Part shown: positions 11,113 through 22,019 of the stretch, one piece after another
Layout: every line of letters starts with the position of its first letter
Position numbering within the stretch: the stretch's first letter is position 1
Assembly: GCA_003550325.1 (NCBI GenBank)
Contig: QKWP01000065.1
Span: 453,042-517,041, forward strand
DNA length: 64,000 nucleotides
From: Gigaspora rosea
Lineage: Eukaryota; Glomeromycota; Glomeromycetes; Diversisporales; Gigasporaceae
Direction: 5' to 3'
The notes under the pieces: model-generated
Told to the model about the DNA's origin: nothing
Database searches by the model: none
The model's input: the letters and a program-made list of their open reading frames with translations, nothing else
Program-made: the position numbers and the translations under genes

Positions 11113-12273
11113 TATTATGAATTACTTGGTCTTTATATCGATACGTTCTAGAGATAGTTTTTAATGATAAAAATTTTATTACTTTTCTTTAACCGAACTG
11201 ACCATTCTTATATAAAAAATTCTTTATAGAATCATAACAAAAAAAGTTCAAGATCACTATAGCAGATAGAGTTAACCATAAAGTTAAAATTGGATCTTTG
11301 CTAAAATCTTTTGCGTACGTATCAGGATATTTAGTTTTATCGTCGCTAGGAACGAAAATGACGTACCACTGTCGCCAAGTAATAACTTACTGCAAAAAAC
11401 GCACCCTTCTCCATAAATGAATCCGTGAATAGTACTAATCAATTCTAAATGTATAGAATAAGACCCCGGTACCTTATCATTATATACAGTGATATCGTAC
11501 TGATAAATGGGATCGATGTATTGTGTAGACGATGTAAATAACTAGATTAAAGAAAAAAAAAAAGATATTATAAAATTAAAGGTTAATTAATGATTGGTAA
11601 TTTTAAAGATTTAAAAAAACTTACTTGATAAAATAAACCAAGCTATCGATGTAAGTATTGTTAAGAGTCTAGATGAATTCCAAAATGTTAAGAATTAATA
11701 AAATAAAAATCAAAAAAATCAAAAGAGTTCATTAAAAATAAATACAGTACCCAAAATTTTTCATATTAAAAATACAAAAACAGCACATTGCAAGAAAACT
11801 AATTGCTAAAGAAAATATATTTCGAAATTTTAATATTATTAAATATTTACTCAAAATTCATATAAAAAAAACAAGTTCTTACAGCTGTTGAACAAGTAAG
11901 TGCTATATACCAGTATCTAAGAACATTCATACCTATAATAAAAACAAATATATGTATATACATAAGATAAAATAAAATAAAAATTTCATTAAAAAGGAAT
12001 TTATTACTAATTTTTAAAAAATTTAGGTTGTTCTTACGAATATTCAGCGCGCCTTTATTATAGTTAAGTACTTCATTGGTTTGATCAAGCAAAAGAAGTG
12101 CTAAATTATTTTTTTTTTAAAAAAAAATGGATAAATATGTATAATTTGCTTAAATTATAAAACCATAACATTAGGATCGGTAATTTTCCAAGAGCCGGGC
12201 ATAGGAATGCAAGAATAAAAAGTTGTATGATCAATAGTGCCAAACAAAATTTTCTTACTTTTCCTTTTGACAT
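11113..12273 (-). pseudogene. Inverted, inactivated copy of the four-pass membrane gene, with a different 3' end
   Basis: The minus strand matches the gene at 8349–9337 exon by exon from the ATG (12273) to 'cagtacga'. Lesions: the exon-1 donor GT is GA (CTTG|GA), so reading continues into a stop; exon 2 has a 9-nt deletion and a 2-nt insertion; exon 3 has lost the G before its donor. From about 11.48 kb down it follows the 3343–4063 fragment instead, including a frame that reads VIFVPSDDKTKYPDTYAKDF, SKDPILTLW and a hydrophobic stretch LTLSAIVILNFF. That stretch could be the fourth membrane pass of a different paralogue type. It is not functional as written. Confidence 0.7.
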
Positions 12274-13067
12274 TGTCTCAGTATGATTTCTTTTTCGAAA
12301 TTAATTCAACTATTTATTAAATTCATTATACGTGTATCATTATACAGTAAACAAAGAATATAGTAGTATTACATGTATTAAGGTTCTATCTAGAACAATG
12401 CATAGTTATTTTTAAATTATCTTTAAAAGTGTTTACTATTCGAAAAAAATATTGGATTTAGTCAATAAGTGCTATTGTATTATGCAAAAAATATGTAAAA
12501 ATCATACATCTTGAACTTTACCAAATTTTTGGTCACAATTTTAAAAAGTTATACTGTACATATAAAATTTTATTCACGTAGATCATATGAAAATTGATTT
12601 AATTGATGTACGTTATATATACAACTAGGCGACAAAGCTACCCACAAACGCAATTTCGAGTTGAGTAAAATCCGTTATCCTATCAGCTATTACCGTTATG
12701 ACTGACTATTTTACGTGTACGTGGCGCGGCACTTATTTGCGCAGGTAATACAAACTCCTGGAGAGGAAATAGCCAATCGGAGAGTGCAAATTTTAACTAT
12801 TCCGGATCAGTCCCCCAACACGTGCAAAAAAAGAATATGCAAAAACTAATGTTTAAATCTATCTTGGTGCACTAATTAAAAATGGCGTGATTTGTTTATT
12901 TTTAATAACGCGATTGTTTTGATCGCTCATCATTATAAGTCAAATTTAAATTATAAATATGATCAATTGGAAGGGTTCTTCTTTAAGCTTTTTCGCATTT
13001 TTTCATCTTAAGGTCTACTATTTCCGAAAGAAATGGTTATGATATTCCTTAAGTAAAAGCTTAATAT
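12274..13067. other. Intergenic; GC-richer patch, no gene seen
   Basis: 12620–12830 is noticeably less AT-rich ('gtggcgcggcacttatttgcgc') than its surroundings but has no ORF or RNA fold that I recognise. Confidence 0.35.
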
Positions 13068-13160
13068 CGGGATTGTTATAGTCTAATGGTTGTAACATCT
13101 GAGGAAGTCAACTAGTGTCCATTCACTGCCTGTTCGAATCCTAGTATCCATTAGATTGTG
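13068..13160 (+). other. tRNA-like (SINE head or tRNA relic) sequence
   Basis: An A-box-like block 'tagtctaatggttgtaac' (about 13079) is followed 35–40 nt later by a B-box-like 'tgttcgaatcc' (13131–13141), as in tRNA-derived SINEs. The acceptor and T stems do not pair properly, so it is not a functional tRNA. A 20-bp tandem repeat follows directly. Confidence 0.3.
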
Positions 13161-13178
13161 ATGTATTCTGATTCTGGA

Positions 13179-13258
13179 GTTTGAAACACCCTTATAAAGT
13201 TTGAAACACCCTTATAGAGTTTGAAACACCCTCATAAAGTCGAACACCCTATATAAAA
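13179..13258. repeat. 20-bp tandem repeat, about 4 copies
   Basis: Units of 'gtttgaaacacccttataaa' start at 13179, 13199, 13219 and 13239, the last one degenerate. Confidence 0.75.
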
Positions 13259-13268
13259 CTTTTTTTTT

Positions 13269-13322
13269 GGGACGTTATATCAGACACAGCATTTTTTAAA
13301 TGCTGTGTCGGTATAACGTCCC
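13269..13322. repeat. Hairpin (short palindrome)
   Basis: GGGACGTTATA…GACACAGCATTT is followed at once by AAATGCTGTGTC…TATAACGTCCC, giving a ~25-bp stem with almost no loop, with T runs on either side. It could be a tiny fold-back element. A terminator role cannot be claimed in this genome. Confidence 0.6.
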
Positions 13323-16046
13323 TTTTTTTTTTTTAATTTCTTTTTCGTGTTTCTTTAGAATCATTTCGTCATGAAAACTCTTAGTTTGAATTTCGTGAAC
13401 TCTTTGTCGGAGCATTAATTCTACGCGTAAGTATCTTATATGTCATCGTTACTAAAAAAATTTATATTTTTCTAATTTGTTTTTTAATTTTTTTTATTCT
13501 TCTAATTGTCAATTTCAGAGTCATCTTTTCTTTCATCGTTTGGCAACCTTTTTTTTCGTCAATTTCGGTTCTTTACTTTCGTCATTGGTATTGTGGAAAT
13601 TTGTTGGTACTTTACTTTTTTGTAGGCTTTGTACAGTACCGGTTCTTCGTAAGTATTTTAATTTTCTTTGTTACTTTTTTTGCATTTTGTTTTTTTCATT
13701 TTGTTACTTATTATTCTTTCTCAAATTTTCGTTTTTCCGGTAGCAAATTCGCTCAATTATATATTTCATGTATATTTTATTGTATATGAAGGTTTAAAAT
13801 TTTTTTGCACATAAAGGTTATTCCCTAAAAAATTCGAAATATATCGACATTTCATATATAAAACTTGGTTATAAAAAACTTTATTATGTCACGTTTACAT
13901 GTACAATTATTCCAATTGAAAAGATAAAGTAAAAGCTATTTTTGATTAAATCTTTATAATGAGGGAACGAGAGAAAAAAAATGTGTTATATTAATAATTT
14001 TTCTTGTCTAAGTTTCTAAGTTTATTGAAATATATTATCCACAGTAATAAATTTAACAATGATTATATTTAGTAAATGTCACTACTACGAATGATATTGA
14101 TAACTTAGCGAGTTAACCTTAAAATTATGTTTTGTGATTCTCATAAATCTAAATTTAACCCACTAATTGTCACGGCAAAGTCGCCATCAGAAACACTATT
14201 AAAAAATTCAATGGCAGGAGTATGTAATTAATAATTCGGAATTACCGGGGCGTTGCAAGAACCAGACACTTAATAACGTTAGCAAATGAAACGTCCGCAT
14301 CATAGAAATCTTATTGTATTTTCATATAAAAGTGCCATGCCAAAAGATACGATGACATCAGCACTATAGTAATTACAGTCTTTCTTTTTAATCTGATTAT
14401 TCTAGGCATATATCATGTTAGATATTCTGCTTGCTACTTCGTCGTGAGCTATGAGAGATATTTTTCGATTAAACAGATATTATTTCGCTCAGTTTTTCGA
14501 CACTTTCGAGGGACACATTTTCAATGATAATTATTGACTTAATTTACTCGCTTGTTTCTATTTTTTCTTCTTGGAATGCAAATAAGTGGTCCCTGATTTG
14601 ATTAAGAAAAGCCAAAGTGGAGTATTTTAGAGTGGTGATGTTTTTTTTATTTCAATACTGCACGTTAATAATAATTTATTGAGTTCAGAATTAAATAGAA
14701 ACTTTATTTCGTATGGTTACTCACCTGAGTTGTAAAATCTACACTAGCTAAGAAAGTGTTTGAATATAAATTTGAAAATTGATTCATTATAAATTGTTAA
14801 AATTCTGATAGTAAAGTTAGCATGAAGACTTTTCGCATTTCAGGAGTAAATATATATTCTACAAAAAAAATCCTTTGTAAAAAAAAAAATAAAAATAAAT
14901 AAAAATTCGTTAAATCGGTTTTATATTCACAAAATAAAAACTTTGAGCTCATTAAAATTACTTTAAAACAGTCAGTCTTCGTCTTTAAGTTCGCTAAAAA
15001 CAAATTTAACTTGTCTGTTATACTCCTTATTTTTTAAATAATTTTTCTGCTACTTATTTTTATTTTCCTAAGGATATAATATTTAATGTTATTATCATTA
15101 TTATAAAATTTTACAGTAAATTCTTTCTATAACGAATTGATGGTTCTGTAAAAAAGTTCAAGAAAATTACTATATTATTAAAAACCCCGTAGAACTCTTA
15201 TACCGAACCTATTCTAAAATTTGAAAATTTTGAGACATACAAAAAAATTTATTGAATAAATTTATAAGTTCTCAAGACACTTTTTTTAATAAGTTGAAAT
15301 GTTAAAATTTTATTTGAATAAGTTGGTAAATTGGTTTTTCATGATTGCATTTTAGACTATATATCGCATTTTAACATTATGTTTCGACTCTCTAATTAGT
15401 GTTCTGAGTTGATAAAATTTTTCGTTGCCAACTATAGTTGCAACTAATCGATTATAGATATCACGTGACTAAATAATCGATTACCTAGTTGTTGTATAAA
15501 TTGTTTAAATTGTTTAAATTGTTTAGTTGTAAGTTGTATAGTTGATATTACAAAAAAAATATTTCATCTTTAAAATTATAGTAATGATGGTTTACAGATT
15601 TAGCAAAGCATTAGAAATTAACAAATAACTAGTTATAAACAGGCCCTTATGTATAAGGTTTTGAATTTAAATACTGTAACTTATATTATCATCAAAATTT
15701 GCAGTATAATATAAATAAAAATTTAATTGTTAATTTGTTAGTTTTAAGTACATATACAGTTTTAAGTGCACGTACGCATAAGTTACAGACATGGACTTGA
15801 TATAAAAACGGCAATCTCTGCCATTAACTAATCCCTATTATATACATTTACTTTTAAATACTTATATTATAAATTATAAGATATTATACAGTATATTAAA
15901 CCTCGATACGAAGAATTTTGAAAATATATATTTATAGCGACATCTATCGATTAAACATCACCTTTTGTTGATGAAAGTTGATCCAATGCCTCACGAATCA
16001 TGAGCCATATTTCAACCATCCTAATCCAAACACTAAATGCTTATCC
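13323..16046. other. Long gene-poor stretch
   Basis: 13.33–13.8 kb is T-rich low-complexity DNA with Phe-rich shadow ORFs. 14.1–14.6 kb is less AT-rich but has no ORF. A minus-strand stretch at about 14790–14719 (ATG AAT CAA … CAG followed by GTGAGT) could be a first exon, but I find no second exon. 15.39–15.55 kb carries 'ttgcaactaatcgatt' motifs of the 6568–7477 hAT family. Confidence 0.35.
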
Positions 16047-16330
16047 GAAAGAGCTTGTTAGAATGGTTTTATAACGCAACAATAAAGAGCCGGTAGGATG
16101 ATTATTTAACATAACCATAAGGAGTTTTTAGAATGGTTATTTATATCGCTAACTATAAAGAGCTGTTAGAATGATTATTTTTTAAATACTAATCATAAAA
16201 AACTATTAGAATGATTATTTAACACTAATCATCAAAGTTATTAGAATGATTATTTAATGCTAACCATAATGAGCTGTTAGAATGATTATTTACACTAATC
16301 ATAAAGAGAAAGAGCTGTTAGAATGGTTGC
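16047..16330. repeat. Tandem repeat, ~40–48 bp unit, about 6 copies
   Basis: Degenerate units of the form 'gagctgttagaatgattatttaacactaatcataaa' follow one another. Non-coding. Confidence 0.7.
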
Positions 16331-16765
16331 TTGATTCGACTATTTTGATTTTCACGTACACTCACATGACTGTCATCTTCATTCGATACTACAGTATTTT
16401 ACATCTCGCTTATTATGTAATGGAAATTTGAAAAGACGTAGATTGTTCACCTATATTTCGCAGAATATTATAACCACAATATAGAACTTAGATTGTATAC
16501 TAAATTTAATAATAAAATCCGACGGATATCCGTTAAATTTAATATGAAAACAGATAATGGATCCAAGCTCTACTATAATAGTTTATAACTTATATTGTAA
16601 AGTTGATTAAAAATGGTTAAACCTAATATCCAGTAGTGAGTTAAAAAAAAAAGGTCGATTTAAATATAATATATAAAACGATTCAAATATAATTAAAAAA
16701 TATGAAACATGTGACACTAAAAGAACACTTAAAATTATTAATATCATTAATAAATATGAACTACG

Positions 16766-16807
<42 letters not shown>

Positions 16808-17134
16808 CTGTTACGTCAAGAATCGCCCGAATCATTTTTCAATCAGTGAAAATTGAAAAATGACAACTGTAAGTAAAGTACTGACTCTATGATTGGTACC
16901 CAGAGCAATTCATATTATATACGAATAATAGTGCCTTTATGCTTTGGAGGATACCCAGTTGGTGTAAAACACATTGAAAACTGGCAAAGTTGAAATAAAA
17001 AAGTGCACACCAGATACACTCAACCTGAGAAGCATAATTAGTTACCAATCAATGATTGTAATTTCTGTTATATCATTACGATTAATAATAATAGTTGTTT
17101 AGTTGATTAATATAAATTATAGCAAGTTGATAAC
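16331..17134. other. Spacer with a (TTA)n microsatellite
   Basis: A clean TTA trinucleotide tract lies at 16767–16806. No gene seen in the rest. Confidence 0.5.
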
Positions 17135-17346
17135 TGTGACAGATTAAAATGAAATCGGATTAAAATGAAATTTTTCTATTTTTTAAGCAAAATTTTAAAA
17201 TTTTTTAGGGGACATTTTTTGGGGTTTTTTTTAGCATTAGGGTTAGGGTTATTAATAAACGAGTATATGTGGGTTTTATAAGCTTTAAAGGTGAGCAAGA
17301 AAGGTCCCCAGTTTCATTTTAATCTGATTTCATTTTAATCTGCGAC
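17135..17346. mobile_element. MITE with telomere-like core (copy 1)
   Basis: Ends TGTGACAGATTAAAATGAAA… and its inverse at 17346. Each end has a second copy of 'agattaaaatgaaa', so the terminal repeat is internally duplicated. The core holds 'ttagggttagggtt' followed by 'attaataaacgagtatatg'. Same family as 18536–18742, 25428–25638 and 61814–62034. No coding capacity. Confidence 0.75.
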
Positions 17347-18130
17347 AATTAATAATTTGCGAATGTGCAAAACAGAAATAGTATAGAACCATATTATTTT
17401 AAAAAAAATTTTTTTAAAAAGAACCCATTTTTTTAAAAGCAAAAAAAAAAAATCTTTCAAAAAATATTAAATAAAAATCAGATTTTAAACGTATTTGTTT
17501 CGAAACTTAATGCCGTGTTCCAACCATGAGTCAATACAAAGAAGAGCTTGTACACGTTTTTCAGAAAGGTGTACACGCTGCAAAGAGTCTAGTGAGTTAA
17601 GATTTATTTGGACGAGAAAGTACTAAAAAGGAAAAAAATATTTATAACAAAATAGTTTACGAAATATTACACCATGTTGTTATAGTTATTTATTATGAAA
17701 GTTTATTGTAAATATGAAAGTTTATTATCAATACGAAAGTTTATAATATTATCATTATAGTTACGGCATATTATAGTAATCTGCTCACGGCTCTAAACCG
17801 GCTCCACGTAGCCGAGCTCAGCTAAACCGATCGGTTTTCGACTTTGCAGAACCGTTTTGCATCACTACCAATATAAATTTTATATGCCTTAAACCAAGTT
17901 AGCGTTAGTTAGTAAAAATAAAATCTTACAAAGATTAGAACCTAGACAGTATTTCCTGAAAAATTCCAATAAATATATAATAAGGTACTATAGACGCATA
18001 GCCTTATCTTACATCTTTTTAACTTGCTACTTTTCCCCAAACACTGCCAGCAGACAATGTTGAGCCGCCAAAACCTAAGGCATTTAATCGGGCTCTGATT
18101 TGCCCCCCTATACCTAATAGAATGAAAGTA
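17347..18130. other. Intergenic, no gene called
   Basis: A minus ORF at 17942–18157 partly overlaps the terminal repeat of the next element and has no supporting motif. Confidence 0.35.
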
Positions 18131-18290
18131 CCGTATCCTACCGTGAATAAGCACCACACCCTCTATCCCACTTATTTAAATATCAGATTAGCGGAAATAA
18201 TTTGATTAAAGACTTCATTGTGATTTCCTCTAATCTGCCATTTTTAAAAAATGGGGTAGAGGGTGTGGTGCTTATTTACGTAGGATACGG
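18131..18290. mobile_element. TA-flanked MITE, ~38-bp terminal inverted repeats
   Basis: CCGTATCCTACCGTGAATAAG… and the inverted …CTTATTTACGTAGGATACGG match over about 38 bases (also GCACCACACCCTCTA on both arms). Flanked by TA on both sides, the mark of the Tc1/mariner group. 160 bp, non-coding. Confidence 0.8.
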
Positions 18291-18535
18291 TAATATAAGA
18301 AGTATTAAAAATAATAAAATAATAAAATACAACCGCATGCAACTAAATTATGTCAAACGAATTTGACAAACGTATTTGAATTGTTAAGTATATGGATAAT
18401 CAGAAATGGGATGACATCCATTTCTTTTGCAGTAAAACTAGTATAGACAATTTTTAATATGAGAATTAAAAAAAAAAATTTAAGTAAAACTGCTGTTATG
18501 ATGTAATGAAGAGTTGAATATGGAAAAATTTACCA

Positions 18536-18742
18536 GTCGCAGATTATAATTTAAAATGAAATCTACATTTTCTACCTGCTAGCCTTCTAAAACCCACTAA
18601 TACTTGTTTATTATAATTTTTTTTAAAACAAACCCTAACCCTAAACCCTTAACCCTAAAAAATGCACCCCAAAAAAATTTAGTTTTCGAGATTTTATACT
18701 ATAATTTCATTTTAATCTGGATTTCATTATAATCTGCCACAG
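18536..18742. mobile_element. MITE with telomere-like core (copy 2)
   Basis: Ends match 17135–17346 (GTCGCAGATTATAAT… / …ATTATAATCTGCCAC) with core 'accctaaccctaaaccc'. Inverted relative to the 25428–25638 copy, with which it also shares 'gctagccttctaaaaccc' and 'aatgcaccccaaaaaa', so these two form a subfamily. Confidence 0.75.
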
Positions 18743-20054
18743 TAATTATCGCAAGCATTTGTTGTTTGAAGGTGAGATTATCGAATAACGATTAAACAAA
18801 AAAAAAAAGATTTTTTTTTTTGAAGGACATTTTTAAGATTTAATTCACCGTATTTGAAGCCGAAACAACAAAGACATGCGAATATTTATGACTAAAAATG
18901 ATATGTTTCAATTTGTAAAGCAAATTTTGATTATTATATTAGTTGGGTTAGGGTGAAATTCGCGGTTATGTTATATAAAAACGGATTTCACACTCATGTG
19001 ATGATCATAGCGGATTTATCATTTGTTAGCGGATTTTACTAGCGGGCTTCATCCTGTCTATTATAATTATTATATTTAGGAAAGGTTGAAAAAAATCAAT
19101 GTGGATTCATAAATGTGTTTTAAAAAGGTCATTGGCCATGTTTGTTGTCAAAAAAAAAAAAACATAAAATCAAAACAAATCATAGCCCCGACTTAGTACT
19201 GTACAGTACAGTACGTACAGCACATACGTATATAATCAGATTAATAGCCTCGTAGCTGTAGAGAATGCTATGTGATCTTTTTGAGTCAAAGTAACAAAGT
19301 TTCTTCATCTTGTTATTTCATATTCAAGTTTTTTTTTTTTTTTTAGAAATCAGTATACAGCTATAATTTTTGTTTAAATCTGGCAGATTACATACTCTAA
19401 ATATAAAACTACAGTTTTTAAATAAATGGATAAATAGGCTTAATCTTTATATAAATTATATAATATAGATTTTTAAACCTTTAAATAACAATAACTAAAT
19501 CTAGCTTAATAAATTAATTTAAAATATATACAGTATTTATTTAAATTTTTATAATTAAAAGAGTCCGCGACAATTATTAAAATATTTAAATTTAAAAATA
19601 TAAAAAGGGTCCTTATTTATAAATCATAATGAAATTTGGCTTCTATTCAACCCTCTTATACTCGTTTATTATAAATTCTACTCCTAAAGCTGACCATAAC
19701 CCTATAAAAAAAATGCTAAAAAATAATAAACTCAAATTTATTAAAGAATGTACAAAATCATAAACCAAAGCTTTACTTTATTAACCAAATCTAGATAAGT
19801 ATTAATATTTTATTACTCAATAAAATTATCTATAAAGTTTTTTTTTTGTCAATACAGTATATAACTCATTTTAAATAAATTTTTTAATAGTAAAATTTCT
19901 GGTCAATAATGACTTTTATAATTAATTAACCAACATTTTGTCATGAAATTTGGTATTTTTGTACGTACGTACGAGATTACGTTATTATTTGTTCAAAATA
20001 TCATAGGAAACACCACATGGTCATATATGGGACTCACCAGGAGCTAGGCCAAAA

Positions 20055-20103
<49 letters not shown>

Positions 20104-20960
20104 CTTGAAGAATTGGACTGATTAGAATAAAATTAGCCCCTTCTTTTGCTGTGAGAGCTCTCATATAAAGAATATTCGATTAATATCAATTTTTTTCGTC
20201 AGAATTACTCCCATGTGCTGCTATGGTGTGCCATCTAGTCACATCAAGTCTGCGCCACTTATTTGTCTAAACCATAGTGTAGCTACTGTATTAATTCATA
20301 TTGGTGATCGACATGTTTCTTTTTCAATTGCTACTCCTCGGTAAATAAGCAAGTTTCATAAAAAAAAAAATTCATAACTTTGTAGAACTTATCTATAACT
20401 ACAAAGTTATGATTTTTTTTTTTCGCGGATTGTGTCTTGACGTTACGAAAAAAATTTTGTTATTTCATCTTTTGCACAATATTATGTATACAATACTGGG
20501 CAAAAATTTGAATAAATCGTTAACACGAAAAAAAATAACGAGAAATAATTTCATGATCATGAGTTTGCCGGATAACGAATGTTTATCGAAATTTTCAATG
20601 AATATTCGAATAATAAAAAGATTAAATAAATAACTAAGACCTCTATATATGTGCATCATTAGCAAATTGTCCACAACGTTTTTACACACGTAGTGAGGCA
20701 TGAAAAATATCATCATGACCTTGATACATCGTTGTGAAAGGATACTAAAATGATTGATAAAAGAACCTGTTAGATGAAAAAAGAACGAATATGTCATCAA
20801 AAAACAAGAGAATCATAAAAAATGCAAATTACTTTGATGTGAATTATTATATAAGATTAATTAATAAAATTATTTGTCAGGATTTTATTCAAAGACATAA
20901 GCAAAGCTATATGTAAATTTAATATTTTAAAATACTCTTTAATATCACTAATGTCCGTTG
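18743..20960. other. AT-rich intergenic DNA with poly(T)
   Basis: Holds a run of 8 A followed by 40 T (20051–20098), a short palindrome 'acgtacagtac…' near 19200, and a hairpin 'ataactttgtag…ctacaaagttat' near 20372–20410. The overlapping ORFs on both strands at 20.4–20.8 kb are mutually exclusive and lack any motif. No gene called. Confidence 0.4.
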
Positions 20961-22019
20961 CTAAATTTCGGTCGGACTCTCAGCAGTTCCGACTTTATAT
21001 TCAAAAAGCACTTCCGGTTTTATCTTTGGTTCATCTTCCGGCCTAGGTGGTTGTCTTCTTAGAATACTTAATAATCCCAATTTATCAACAAAACTAAAAA
21101 AGCCGCCTGTTCCTCGTTCTGAGTCATCAAGACTTGGACTCGATTCAGAAGCATTACGCCACGACCAAAAAAGGGGTATTATAATTATTAATGTTGCAAA
21201 GTATAACCACATACAGATCAAATTTACTTCTCGAACTTTACATCCTGCTAATATCGTGCTAGATGTATATGGGTAATCTGATGGACAGTTAAATGGTATG
21301 TCTCCCATTTCATTGATGGTAAGAAATGTGTAAATAACTTTTATTAATAGAGAAATATAGATCATGTTAGTAATATTAAAAAGCGGTGCAAATAAAAAAA
21401 AAAATCTTCCCTCTTACATGGAAAAATTAACCAAACAATTGCCATAATCCTTATAATTTCGGTTAAATGAATTTCAAGTTATTGATAAATGTATCAAGTT
21501 GAAACGAAAAGCGCGACGTACGTACATACTTGAAATACCAGGCTAAATCATCATATTCAAAGATACAACAAATTAGGAAAATTGCGTCTAGAACAAATTT
21601 ATAAATTGAAATTTAGAAAAACATGGCTTTTTTTAACTATAATTAGAACATAGCATTTAAATACGTACTAATCGTTGATAATGTAAGGGCCAGATATCTA
21701 CAAAATAATATTCAATTTTAAAGATTACCACATTCCTTTTTTTTTTCTAAAAAAAAAAAAACATTCATTTACATGTATTCGATCCATGTATTACAAGTTA
21801 GTTCTCCCTCAGATTGACTAAACAATTTAAGCTTTGCTATTTCTATATGTTGTGATTTTTTTGTGTTATAAAGAATAATCTTTTAGTATTCACAGCATGA
21901 AGGACAATTTACAAATTTTTCAATGACTTACCAAAGACCGGGCAAAGGAATGCAAGAATTAAATGTGGAATAATTAATAAATAAAGGCAAACACCTCTTT
22001 TCGTTCCTGCATAACTCAT
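20961..22019 (-). CDS. Four-pass (MARVEL-like) membrane protein paralogue, six exons, 217 aa
   Basis: Exons in transcription order: 22019–21932, 21842–21773, 21697–21669, 21587–21530, 21449–21418, 21337–20961. All introns are GT-AG and the coding length is 654 nt. Intron phases match the gene at 8349–9337, and exons 2 and 3 have identical lengths (70 and 29 nt). Shared motifs: LIIP/LIIQ–FLCP in TM1, GEL, EY, IYLALTLST, and IPFNC with a second Cys (AGCK) in the TM3–TM4 loop, then MWLY in TM4. The cytosolic tail is longer, rich in Ser, Pro, Arg and Glu (RRQPPRPEDEPK). ATG at 22019 chosen because it aligns with the start of the other copy. Real, old paralogue; function unknown. Confidence 0.75.

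Noticed and set aside
14719-15003. Possible first exon (ATG near 14790, donor GTGAGT near 14718) and a 68-aa minus ORF
   Set aside because: No acceptor with a continuing frame was found downstream; not enough to call a gene.
20409-20800. ORFs of 74 and 111 aa on opposite strands
   Set aside because: They overlap each other, have no motif, and start beside a hairpin and a poly(T) tract.
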